Position numbers and translations under genes: made by a program. From assembly GCF_030127145.1 (NCBI RefSeq), contig NZ_CP126158.1, forward strand, positions 1,178,001 to 1,242,000: a stretch of 64,000 nucleotides of DNA, read 5' to 3'. Position 1 is the stretch's first letter. Each line of letters starts with the position of its first letter. The stretch is from Halobaculum halobium (lineage in GTDB: Archaea; Halobacteriota; Halobacteria; Halobacteriales; Haloferacaceae). Below are positions 18,217 to 25,754 of the stretch, one piece after another. The notes below the pieces were generated by a model. It did no database searches and was not told where the DNA came from. It was given only the letters and a program-made list of their open reading frames with translations.

Positions 18217-19246
18217 TATCCGGCCTAACCACCACCTTCCCAAAGCCTTCTCGGTCCTCGATCATCTCGTGCGCCCGCGCGGCCTCGCTCATCGGGAGCG
18301 TCTCGCGGATCCGCGGCTCGAAGGTGCCGTCCCACACGAGTTCGAGCACGTCGTCGACCTCGCCGGGCGTCGCCATCGTCGATCCGATGACCTTGAGCTG
18401 GTTCCAGAAGATGCGGTTGATGTCCGTCTCCGGGCGTCCGCCGGTCGTCGCCCCGCAGGTGACGACGCGGCCGCCCTTCGCGAGGCTCTTGAGCGAGTCG
18501 TGCCACGTCGCCGCGCCGATGTGGTCGACGACCATGTCGACGCCGCGGCGACCCGTCAGGTCGCGGATCTCGGCTGCGAAGTCGTCCTCCTCGTAGTTGA
18601 TGACGTGTTCGGCGCCGCAGTCTTCGGCGTACCTGAGCTTCTCCTCGGTCGAGGCGGTGGCGTACACCTCCGCGCCGACGTAGTCGGCGATCTGGACGGC
18701 CGCGTGGCCGACGCCGCCGGAGGCGCCGAGCACGAGGATCTTCTCGCCGGGCGCGAGTTCGCCCTGCGAGAGGAGCATTCGCCACGCCGTCTGGAACACG
18801 AGCGAGGCGGAGCCGGCGACCTCCCAGTCGACGTGGTCCGGGACGGGGACGAGATTGTCCTGCGGGACGGCCGCCAGCTCGGAGTGGACGCCGCGCTGGT
18901 GCTCGCCGATGATCGAGAAGCGGACGCACTGTGACTCCTCGCCGTGACGGCAGAACTCACACTCCCCGCAGGAGACACCCGCAGAGACGGCGACGTGGTC
19001 GCCTTCCTCGAAGCGGGTGACGCCCTCGCCCGTCCCGACGACGACGCCCGCCGCGTCGGAGCCGGGGATGTGCGGCATCTCCAGGTCGACTCCCGGGAGC
19101 CCCTTTCGGGTCCAGATGTCGAGGTGGTTGAGCGCGCCAGCCTTCACGTCGATCAGCACTTCTCCCCGACTCGGGTCGGGGTCCGGGAAGTCGCCATACT
19201 CGATCACGTCGCGGTCGCCGTGCTCCGAGAACTGGACTGCCTTCAT
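18206..19246 (-). CDS. zinc-type medium-chain dehydrogenase / quinone oxidoreductase
   Basis: The 346-residue MDR-family protein has an N-terminal GroES-like fold, a structural-zinc cysteine cluster (CGECEFCRHGEESQC, near residues 93-107) and the Rossmann motif LVLGASGGVGHAAVQ near residue 170. It likely reduces or oxidises a small carbonyl, alcohol or quinone with NAD(P)H; substrate is not predictable. It heads a minus-strand group with the two-helix membrane protein and the hydrolase, and diverges from the Xre operon. Confidence 0.88.
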   Translation of the reverse strand: MKAVQFSEHGDRDVIEYGDFPDPDPSRGEVLIDVKAGALNHLDIWTRKGLPGVDLEMPHIPGSDAAGVVVGTGEGVTRFEEGDHVAVSAGVSCGECEFCRHGEESQCVRFSIIGEHQRGVHSELAAVPQDNLVPVPDHVDWEVAGSASLVFQTAWRMLLSQGELAPGEKILVLGASGGVGHAAVQIADYVGAEVYATASTEEKLRYAEDCGAEHVINYEEDDFAAEIRDLTGRRGVDMVVDHIGAATWHDSLKSLAKGGRVVTCGATTGGRPETDINRIFWNQLKVIGSTMATPGEVDDVLELVWDGTFEPRIRETLPMSEAARAHEMIEDREGFGKVVVRPDSEL

Positions 19247-19322
19247 GCGTGTCCACCTCTGCCACGCCGGGGGACTAAACCCTACTCCCCGCGGCGAACC
19301 GAAACCGATCGGATCGGCGACA

Positions 19323-19330
19323 GATATAAG
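19323..19330 (+). promoter_or_regulatory. TATA-like box of the Xre operon
   Basis: GATATAAG lies just upstream of the tandem palindromes. A start site about 25 nt downstream would fall inside them. Confidence 0.5.
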
Positions 19331-19337
19331 TCAGTGT

Positions 19338-19370
19338 GTAAAGTTTCCTTTACTGTAAAGCTCGCTTTAC
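19338..19370 (+). promoter_or_regulatory. two tandem palindromes, probable Xre operator
   Basis: GTAAAG-TTTC-CTTTAC is followed after one base (T) by GTAAAG-CTCG-CTTTAC. Both are perfect 6-bp inverted repeats with 4-nt centres, repeating with a 17-nt period. They cover the expected transcription start of the operon encoding an Xre-type repressor. Two dimers binding here would block initiation, so autorepression is the simplest reading. This is inferred from position and symmetry. Confidence 0.6.
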
Positions 19371-19387
19371 ATGCGGAGGGACACACG

Positions 19388-19468
19388 ATGTCACACACGA
19401 TCCCGACTCGACGGCCGAGAAGAACAGGAGCGCAGAACGATGCGACACCGACGGGTGGTCGCCGATGA
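19388..19468 (+). CDS. 26-residue Arg-rich leader ORF of the Xre operon
   Basis: ATG at 19388 is preceded by a good Shine-Dalgarno sequence (GGAGG, 8 nt upstream). The ORF encodes 26 residues beginning MSHTIPTRRPRR and stops with a TGA that overlaps the ATG of the next gene (ATGA). The peptide is basic and has no hydrophobic segment. It could be a coupling leader that loads ribosomes onto the membrane-protein gene, or a functional small protein. Confidence 0.5.
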   Translation: MSHTIPTRRPRRTGAQNDATPTGGRR

Positions 19469-19899
19469 CCGAGACCGGCGTCGGTTCCGCTGGTGCGCCC
19501 GGCGGGACATCGACAGTCGCCGCACGTCGACGCTATCGGCGGCTGCTGTTCGGCTCGATCGGCGTCGGGGTGGTCGCGAACGTCGCGCTCAGACTCCTCT
19601 CGTACCCCGTCGCGGCCGAGGCGGTCTACTGGGTCGGAATCGTCGGCTTCCTCGCGGTGTGGCGGTTCAGCCCCGTGACGCTGTTCGACGAGCGCGACGC
19701 CGAACTGGAACGGCACGCGAGCACCGTTACGCTGGTCGTAGCCGCAGTCGTCCTCGTGGTCGGCGCCTCCGGCGCGCGAACGCTGAGCGCGCTCGGGGTC
19801 TACGACGCACCGCCGTTCGTCAACGGCGTGCTGTACGGCTACGTCGGGCTGTTCGTCGTGTTCGCGGTCGCCTACGGGTGGGCCGCCAGGACACGATGA
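19465..19899 (+). CDS. four-helix membrane protein, DUF2178-like
   Basis: The 144-residue protein has four hydrophobic segments at about residues 27-46, 52-66, 88-105 and 121-140, with a conserved-looking DERDAELERHAS loop between helices 2 and 3. That loop and the pairing with a small Xre regulator resemble DUF2178-type proteins found beside YozG/Xre-like regulators. It is coupled to the genes on both sides by ATGA overlaps. Function of the family is unknown; a membrane sensor for the repressor is one possibility. Confidence 0.7.
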   Translation: MTETGVGSAGAPGGTSTVAARRRYRRLLFGSIGVGVVANVALRLLSYPVAAEAVYWVGIVGFLAVWRFSPVTLFDERDAELERHASTVTLVVAAVVLVVGASGARTLSALGVYDAPPFVNGVLYGYVGLFVVFAVAYGWAARTR

Positions 19900-20102
19900 A
19901 CAACGACGTGCGCGCCCGCCGCGAGGATCGGAACATGAGTCAGGCGGGGTTGGCCGAGGCGGTCGGCGTCACCCGCCAGACGATCAACAGCATCGAGCGC
20001 GGGCGCTACGACCCGTCGCTCGAACTCGCGTTCGCGCTCGCCGACTTCTTCGACTGCCGGATCGAGGCCCTGTTCGACCCCGACGGCGACGACGCGAGGT
20101 GA
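19896..20102 (+). CDS. compact Xre-family HTH regulator
   Basis: The 68-residue protein is little more than one helix-turn-helix: RRDRNMSQ-type helix 1, LAEAVGVTRQTINSIERGRY as helices 2-3, then SLELAFALADFFDCRIEALF. It matches the YozG-like Xre group, which bind DNA as dimers. The start at 19896 overlaps the membrane-protein stop (ATGA). The tandem palindromes at the operon start are the obvious candidate operator. Confidence 0.88.
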   Translation: MNNDVRARREDRNMSQAGLAEAVGVTRQTINSIERGRYDPSLELAFALADFFDCRIEALFDPDGDDAR

Positions 20103-20148
20103 GGCGGACACCCCAAAGCCCATCATCGGTCGCGAGCGAGCGACGGTC

Positions 20149-20610
20149 GTGAATCGCCCCGCGCTCCTCGCCGCCCTCCGAGTCGCTGTCGTCGCAGTCG
20201 GGCTCGCCGGCCACGTCGCCGTCGCGGCATTCGTATTCGACCTGCCGCCGCCGCCGGAGACCGGCGACGGCGTCCCCGCCGGGTTCGCGTTCGCGTTCGC
20301 CCTGATCGGGACCGCCGTCGCCGGCGTCGTCACCGTCGTCGGCTACGGTCTTCCGGCCGGCGAGGGCCGCTTCCGGGTCGGGCCACTCGCGGACCGGTCG
20401 AGTACGTACCGCCTCGTCGCCGGCGGCGCGACCGGCGCGGTCGGCGGACTCGCGCTCGCCACCGGCCTCGCGTTCCTCACCTCGGGAACGGTCAGCGTGG
20501 CCGTGTGGGTCACCGGCGTCGGGTTCGTCGTGGGCGGGCTCGTCGCCCTCGCGCTCGGCGGTCTCGCCGTCGGGCTTCGGCTCGTCGCCGACGCAGTCAC
20601 GGGCGAATGA
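20149..20610 (+). CDS. four-helix membrane protein, unknown function
   Basis: A GTG start gives 153 residues with four hydrophobic segments (about residues 5-28, 43-66, 89-109 and 115-145) rich in Gly, Ala and Val. No motif suggests an activity. It starts 46 nt after the Xre gene on the same strand and could be transcribed with it. Confidence 0.65.
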   Translation: MNRPALLAALRVAVVAVGLAGHVAVAAFVFDLPPPPETGDGVPAGFAFAFALIGTAVAGVVTVVGYGLPAGEGRFRVGPLADRSSTYRLVAGGATGAVGGLALATGLAFLTSGTVSVAVWVTGVGFVVGGLVALALGGLAVGLRLVADAVTGE

Positions 20611-20655
20611 CCCGCGAGCCGAGGGTTGAAGCGGTCGCGGCCGGTAGGCTGGGCG

Positions 20656-21252
20656 ATGAGTGACGGCCACAGTCACGAAGCGGACACGCACGATCACGAC
20701 CACGGCGGCCACGGCGACGGGCACGAGGCCGACGGCGCCCACGCCCACGACGATCACGACCACCACGCCCACGACATCGAGAGCCTCAGATATGCGGTCG
20801 TGACGGTCACCTCGTCGCGGGGGCACGAAGACGACACCGCGGGCGACGCCATCGAGTCGGCCGTCGAGGACGCCGGCGACGAGGTCGTCGTCCGCGAGGT
20901 CGTCGGCGACGACTTCGACGGCGTTCAGGGGACCGTCGATCGGCTCGTCGACCGCGACGACGTTGACTGCGTCGTGACGACCGGCGGCACGGGCGTGACC
21001 CCGGACGACGTGACCGTCGAGGCGGTCGCGCCGCTGTTCGACAAGGAACTGCCGGGGTTCGGCGAGCTGTTCCGGTCGCTGAGTCGCGAGGAGATCGGCA
21101 CGATGATCGTGGGGACGCGCGCGACCGCCGGCATCGCCGGTGGGGTTCCCGTGTTCTGTCTCCCCGGGAGCGAGAACGCGGCGCGGCTCGGGAGCGAGGA
21201 GATTATCACGGCGGAAGCCGGGCACCTCGCGGGGCTAGCGAGACGGGAGTGA
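20656..21252 (+). CDS. MoaB/Mog-type molybdopterin-binding protein with His-rich N-terminus
   Basis: Residues about 45-195 form a MoaB/MogA fold with the molybdopterin-binding motif [15 protein letters not shown] and later [11 protein letters not shown]. Such proteins adenylylate molybdopterin before metal insertion by MoeA. The first 40 residues contain 13 histidines mixed with Asp and Gly, a likely metal-binding or storage tail not needed for the fold. The ATG at 20656 is the first plausible start; upstream in-frame sequence is not domain-like. The MoeA pair at 11197-14420 is the expected downstream partner. Confidence 0.87.
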   Translation: MSDGHSHEADTHDHDHGGHGDGHEADGAHAHDDHDHHAHDIESLRYAVVTVTSSRGHEDDTAGDAIESAVEDAGDEVVVREVVGDDFDGVQGTVDRLVDRDDVDCVVTTGGTGVTPDDVTVEAVAPLFDKELPGFGELFRSLSREEIGTMIVGTRATAGIAGGVPVFCLPGSENAARLGSEEIITAEAGHLAGLARRE

Positions 21253-21520
21253 CGGCGCGAAGCGAGAGGGAGCGTCTCACCTCGCAAGGCGTCGACGGAT
21301 CGCGACGCGCGGTCGAGGACTGGTGAACAGCGCGCGGGGCGAACGCACCGACTCACAGGGTCGGCGGCTGGAGGGCCGATCGGTCGGCGGGACCGAAGTG
21401 GAGGCGGATCACAGTACAGCGGTGCCACACATTACTTCACCGTCCGGTGGATCTCCCACCGATCGGGAACGTGTCCGATAAGCGGAACACACATTTGCCG
21501 GCCGACCGTTCGCCCGACGA

Positions 21521-22354
21521 ATGACGACCGGCGACGCGGCGGAGATCGCGAGCGTCCTCGCCAAGCGGCGCGACATCCTCGCGGCGCTGTGCGACGGTCC
21601 GGTCCGGAAGCGAACCCTCGTCGAGGAGCTCGAGGTGCCGCGGACGACGCTCGACCGTGCCGTCCGCGAACTCCTCGACGCCGGCCTCGTGCGTCGGGTC
21701 GACGGCGGCGTGCGCGCGACGACGGTCGGGGAGAGAGTGCTCGCCGAGCGCGATCGGTATCGCACGCGCCTCGACGGCCTCAAGCGGGGCGAGCTGCTGT
21801 TCGAGGCGCTCCCCGACGACACCGAACTGGACGCCCGCTTCCTGGCCGGGGCCTCGGTCAGCCGCCCGGACCCGAGCCTCCCCGACGGCGTCGTCGAGCG
21901 CCTGTTCGAGTCGGTGCGGGCGGCCGACGAGGTGTACGGCGTCGCGCCCGCGGCGCTGTCGGGGCACCTCGACACGTTTGACGCGGAGGCGACCGCCGGC
22001 GGCGCGGTGCCGCAGATGGTCGTCACGCCCGCGGTGTTGGATCACCTGGTCGAGCGCCGGCCCGAGCGGTTCGCCCGCGAGCTCCGCGCGGGAGGGCTCG
22101 AGTTCTTTTGCGCCCCCATCGAGATCGCCTTCGGGCTCTGGATCGCCGCACACGACGACCGCGACGACGAAGCCGGCGTGGTCGTCTACACCGACACCGG
22201 CGTCGGCGGCGTGGCGGTCAACGACGACCCGACCGCCGTAGCGTGGGCCCGCGAACGGTTCGACCGGGCGCGCGCAGACGCCGAGCGGGTGACACCCGAG
22301 GCCGTGCTCGACGGGCGACGCACGCCGGATATCGACGCCGAGGACGCGAAGTGA
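21521..22354 (+). CDS. winged-helix transcriptional regulator with FilR1-like C-domain
   Basis: The 277-residue protein has an N-terminal winged helix (about residues 12-80: LCDGPVRKRTLVEELEVPRT and LVRRVDGGVRATTVG). A larger C-terminal domain resembles the methanogenesis-regulator (FilR1) type found in many archaeal single-component regulators. It probably senses a small ligand or protein and binds promoter DNA. GATAAGC about 40 nt upstream is a possible TATA element. No operon partner is evident, so the target is unknown. Confidence 0.75.
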   Translation: MTTGDAAEIASVLAKRRDILAALCDGPVRKRTLVEELEVPRTTLDRAVRELLDAGLVRRVDGGVRATTVGERVLAERDRYRTRLDGLKRGELLFEALPDDTELDARFLAGASVSRPDPSLPDGVVERLFESVRAADEVYGVAPAALSGHLDTFDAEATAGGAVPQMVVTPAVLDHLVERRPERFARELRAGGLEFFCAPIEIAFGLWIAAHDDRDDEAGVVVYTDTGVGGVAVNDDPTAVAWARERFDRARADAERVTPEAVLDGRRTPDIDAEDAK

Positions 22355-22494
22355 GCCGGAGGGCCAGCGAGGGGGGATGTGGCGATCGATCCGCTGGACC
22401 CCACCGGCGGGGCCGGGAGGGCGGCCCACGCGAGCGCGCCACACACTGAGGGAGACATGGACGCCTTTTTGACCGCGACGGGCCGAGTATCGTT

Positions 22495-23073
22495 ATGTTG
22501 CTAACGGTCTCCGGCCCGCCGGGAAGCGGGAAGAGCACCACCGCCGCCGCGCTCGCGGAGGCGTTCGACCTCGAACACGTCTCCGGCGGCGACATCTTCC
22601 GCGAACTCGCCGCCGAGCGCGACATGACGCCCGTCGAGTTCAACGAGCTCGCCGAGGAGGACGACCAGATCGACCGGGACCTCGACCGGCGCCTGCGCAC
22701 CGTCGCCGTCGAGCGCGACGACGTGCTGCTGGAGTCGCGGCTCGCCGGCTGGCTCGCGGGCGATCACGCGGACCTGCGGATCTGGCTCGACGCGCCCCTC
22801 GACGTTCGCTGTGAGCGGATCGTCGACCGCGAGGAGAAACCACTCGATCAGGTGATCGAGGAGACGCGCCGCCGCGAGAGCAGCGAGGCGAAGCGCTACC
22901 GCGAGTACTACAACATCCACATCGACGACCTGAGTATCTACGATCTCGTGTACAACACGGCCCGGTGGTCGCCGGAGGGGATGCTCGGGATGCTCACCAC
23001 GGCCGTCGACTCCTACGACCCCGACACCGACGAGGGGAAGATCTCCGTCGAGGGCGTCGACTACGACTTCTGA
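22495..23073 (+). CDS. cmk: archaeal cytidylate kinase
   Basis: The 192-residue P-loop kinase has Walker A GPPGSGKSTTA at residues 7-17, the CMP/dCMP-binding region VSGGDIFRELAAERDM and lid residues RRRESSEAKRYREYYNI. It phosphorylates CMP and dCMP using ATP. CTTTTTGA about 28 nt upstream of the ATG suggests leaderless expression. The next gene, cbf5, begins 5 nt after the stop; this cmk-cbf5 pairing is widespread in archaea. Confidence 0.92.
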   Translation: MLLTVSGPPGSGKSTTAAALAEAFDLEHVSGGDIFRELAAERDMTPVEFNELAEEDDQIDRDLDRRLRTVAVERDDVLLESRLAGWLAGDHADLRIWLDAPLDVRCERIVDREEKPLDQVIEETRRRESSEAKRYREYYNIHIDDLSIYDLVYNTARWSPEGMLGMLTTAVDSYDPDTDEGKISVEGVDYDF

Positions 23074-23078
23074 CCGTC

Positions 23079-23978
23079 ATGCGACCCGCACCCGAGAACC
23101 GCTCGGTCGGCGACCTCGCCGACTTCGGCGTCGTCAACCTCGACAAGCCCGCCGGCCCGTCGGCCCATCAGGTGGCGGGCTGGGTCCGCGACGTCCTCGG
23201 CGTCGACCGCGCGGCACACTCGGGGACGCTCGACCCGAAAGTGACGGGCTGCCTCCCCACACTGACGGGCGATGCGACGCGGATGGCGCAGGTGTTTCTC
23301 GAGGGCGCCAAGGAGTACGTCGCCGTGCTGGAACTCCACGGGACGGCGCCCACGGACCTCGAACGCGTCGTCGGCGAGTTCGAGGGCGAACTGTTCCAGA
23401 AACCGCCGCGAAAGTCCGCGGTGAACCGGCAGCTGCGAACGCGCGAGGTGCACGACCTCGACGTGCTCGACCGGACGGAGCGGCAGGTACTGCTCCGAGT
23501 CCGGTGTGAGTCGGGCACCTACATCCGAAAGCTGTGTCACGACATCGGGCTCGCACTCGGTACCGGCGGCCACATGGGCCACCTCCGCCGCACCGCCACC
23601 GACCCGTTCGACGACCGCGACCTCCACACCCTCCACGACCTCGTCGACGGCGTCGCGTTCGCGGAGGGTGAAGACACCGCAGACGGCGAACCGGACGAGT
23701 CGCTCGTGCGCGAGGTGCTCCGCCCGGCGGAGGAGGCGCTGACCGGGCTGCCGTCGCTCACGATCGCCGACTCGGCCGCCCGCGAGGTCGCCAACGGCGC
23801 GCCGGTGTACGCGCCCGGCGTGCTCGCCGCCGGCGAGGTGGGCGCGGGAGAGCCGGCTGGAGACGGTCTCCTCACCTGCTACACGCCGAATGGGTCGGCG
23901 GTCTGTCTGGGTCGGCTCGTGGGCGATCCGGACGCCGAGTCGGGCGAAGTCGTTGCGTTGGAGCGCGTGTTGGTCTGA
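23079..23978 (+). CDS. cbf5: H/ACA RNA-guided pseudouridine synthase Cbf5
   Basis: The 299-residue TruB-family enzyme has the catalytic Asp in HSGTLDPKVTG (near residue 48), YVAVLELHG, CESGTYIRKLCHDIG and a C-terminal PUA domain beginning near LPSLTIADSA. With Nop10, L7Ae and Gar1 it converts uridine to pseudouridine in rRNA guided by H/ACA RNAs, and can act on tRNA U55 alone. The ATG at 23079 directly follows cmk. Confidence 0.94.
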   Translation: MRPAPENRSVGDLADFGVVNLDKPAGPSAHQVAGWVRDVLGVDRAAHSGTLDPKVTGCLPTLTGDATRMAQVFLEGAKEYVAVLELHGTAPTDLERVVGEFEGELFQKPPRKSAVNRQLRTREVHDLDVLDRTERQVLLRVRCESGTYIRKLCHDIGLALGTGGHMGHLRRTATDPFDDRDLHTLHDLVDGVAFAEGEDTADGEPDESLVREVLRPAEEALTGLPSLTIADSAAREVANGAPVYAPGVLAAGEVGAGEPAGDGLLTCYTPNGSAVCLGRLVGDPDAESGEVVALERVLV

Positions 23979-24065
23979 GTCGACGCCGGGAGACGGCATC
24001 GAGACCGTCGCCGCGTCGTCTGCCGACTCTCGGGGCTTTTTCGGCCGTCGGTCCCTCCCGCCCCC

Positions 24066-25166
24066 ATGGACGACACACTCGCGGTCGGCACCGCGATCGC
24101 GGAGCCTGGCGAGCGCGCGGACGGCTGGATCGAGGCGACGGACCTCCCGACCGGCGGCACCGAACGGCTTCCCGTGATCGTCGTGAACGGCGCCGCGGAC
24201 GGCCCGGTGCTGTGGGTCACAGGCGGCGTCCACGGCGACGAGGCCACGGGCGTCGCCGTCGCGCAGGACGCGGCCGCGTCGGTCGACGATGCGAGCGCGG
24301 AACTCGCGGGCGCAGTCGTCTCCGTGCCGGTCGTCAACCCGGCCGGCCTCCGCCGAACCGAGCGCACCTCCTACTACGGCGGCGACGACCCGAACCGCTA
24401 CTTCCCCGACACGGAACGCGGGGACTCGCGCCCGCCGGAGACCCAAGAGCGTATCGACGCCCGGCTGTTCGATCTCCTCGCGGAATCGGCCGACCTGCTC
24501 GTCGACTGCCACACCGCACAGGCGGGGTCGATGCCGTTCACCATCCGCGACCGAGTCCTCTACGGCCAGGAGCGCACGGAGACCGAGGCGGCGGCGCTGG
24601 CAGCGGACCTCGATCGACTCGCGTCCGCGCTCGATCTCCCGGTGCTCACGGAGTATCCCGCCGAGGAGTACGTCGAGCAGTCGCTGCAGCGCTCGACGGC
24701 CGGTGCGGCGTTGAACACGGCGGGGATCCCGGCGGTCACGGCCGAGCTCGGCGGCCATCGCGTCGTCGAAGAGGACGCCCGCACCGCCGGCGTCGCCGGG
24801 ATCGTCGCCGCCGCAGTCGAGTTCGGACTCCTCGACTCGCCACCCGCCGGCGTCGCTGACGCCGGCGACGGCGTCCCGGACGCACCGGTCGAGTACGCGG
24901 TCCGGCGCTCCGTTGGCCCGCGCGTCGAGGAAGCGGGGCTGGTGCGCCACCGCGTCGCGGTCGGGGACACCGTCGACGCCGGCGAGGTCGTCGCCGAGGT
25001 CGTGACACCCCACGGCGACGTGGTGGAGGCCGTCGAGAGCGAGCGCGACGGGTACGTGATCGCTCGGTCCGAGGGCTTGGCCGCCTACGAAGGCCAGGCG
25101 GTCGCGAGTATGGCGGTCCGCGACGACGGCGACGTGGTGGTTCCGAGAGACGCCGCCGAGGAGTGA
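24066..25166 (+). CDS. AstE/aspartoacylase-like M14-type deacylase
   Basis: The 366-residue protein has the zinc-site motif GGVHGDEATG (HxxE, near residue 57) and the third ligand in VDCHTAQ (near residue 144), as in succinylglutamate desuccinylase/aspartoacylase. A C-terminal barrel-sandwich domain (GDTVDAGEVVAEVVTPHG) resembles a lipoyl domain. It should cleave an N-acyl amino acid or related amide; substrate is not assigned. CTTTTTCG about 27 nt upstream suggests a leaderless transcript. A second family member is at 60122-61183. Confidence 0.85.
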   Translation: MDDTLAVGTAIAEPGERADGWIEATDLPTGGTERLPVIVVNGAADGPVLWVTGGVHGDEATGVAVAQDAAASVDDASAELAGAVVSVPVVNPAGLRRTERTSYYGGDDPNRYFPDTERGDSRPPETQERIDARLFDLLAESADLLVDCHTAQAGSMPFTIRDRVLYGQERTETEAAALAADLDRLASALDLPVLTEYPAEEYVEQSLQRSTAGAALNTAGIPAVTAELGGHRVVEEDARTAGVAGIVAAAVEFGLLDSPPAGVADAGDGVPDAPVEYAVRRSVGPRVEEAGLVRHRVAVGDTVDAGEVVAEVVTPHGDVVEAVESERDGYVIARSEGLAAYEGQAVASMAVRDDGDVVVPRDAAEE

Positions 25167-25246
25167 GTCGTGCCGTCTGATCGCACGACGACGCCGCATC
25201 GATGAAGCGAAGCCCTTAACCCCGGCGCTCGTTTCTGTCCGGTTAC

Positions 25247-25317
25247 GGGACCGTAGGGTAGTGGTATCCTCTGCGGATGGGGTCCGTAGGACCTGAGTTC
25301 GAATCTCGGCGGTCCCA
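25247..25317 (+). tRNA. tRNA-Pro (GGG)
   Basis: A 71-nt cloverleaf with acceptor stem GGGACCG/CGGTCCC and discriminator A. The anticodon stem is TGCGG/CCGTA with loop ATGGGGT, giving anticodon GGG (25279-25281). The T-arm is CTGAG-TTCGAAT-CTCGG. The D-arm is short with GG in the loop. No intron and no encoded CCA. A decayed membrane-protein remnant lies just downstream. Confidence 0.95.
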
Positions 25318-25754
25318 TTCCCCTTCTGACAACAACCATCCGGCACAGTGTAACTGCCACCAGACGGCGTCGGGGTGGGGCCTGTGACGGCCCGACTCGA
25401 CTCCGACCGGGCCGATACGGGCTGCCTCCATTGCGGGGCGCACGCCACGGGTGTGAACATACACCCCGTTTGTAGTTTCTCGCCCTCCAAGCCCTCCTGA
25501 TATCTGCGGGGCTCGCCGTCGCCGCGTTCGTGACCCCTCCCGATCCCTACACACAGGTCCTCGCCGCTGTGGAGATCTCTCGGCGACCATCCCGATATCG
25601 TACTGGGCAGTCTATCGGCGGGGCGCTCGGTCTGAGATCGCGTCCGAACACGACACCCCAGCGGCCATCCAGGCCCACGGCGGGAAGCGACAGCGCCGAC
25701 GGCCGCCGTCGGAGCCGACCGACGATTTATGCGGGTTAGTCACGATGATGACAT
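25318..25754. other. 437-nt gap after tRNA-Pro
   Basis: No intact gene is seen. The right part contains a decayed membrane-protein fragment (separate entry) and the TATA-like box ATTTATGC (25725-25732), 26 nt before the UbiA-fusion start. I found no second copy of the tRNA 3' end that would mark an integrated element. Confidence 0.5.
25476..25680 (+). pseudogene. decayed membrane-protein C-terminus with TatC-like motif
   Basis: Frame 3 reads FLALQALLISAGLAVAAFVT then PPDPYTQVLAAV. Near 25568 the coding sense moves to frame 2, which reads GDLSATIPISYWAVYRRGAR and SEIASEHDTPAAIQ. Together this looks like the last hydrophobic segments and tail of a membrane protein. The TPPDP-x-[TS]-Q pattern after a helix resembles TatC C-termini, but the match is from memory and short. 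A stop codon (25473) and one frameshift mark it as non-functional. Confidence 0.3.

Noticed and set aside
23061-25490. A minus-strand frame covering cbf5, the AstE-like gene and the tRNA
   Set aside because: It runs through a tRNA and two conserved genes on the other strand.
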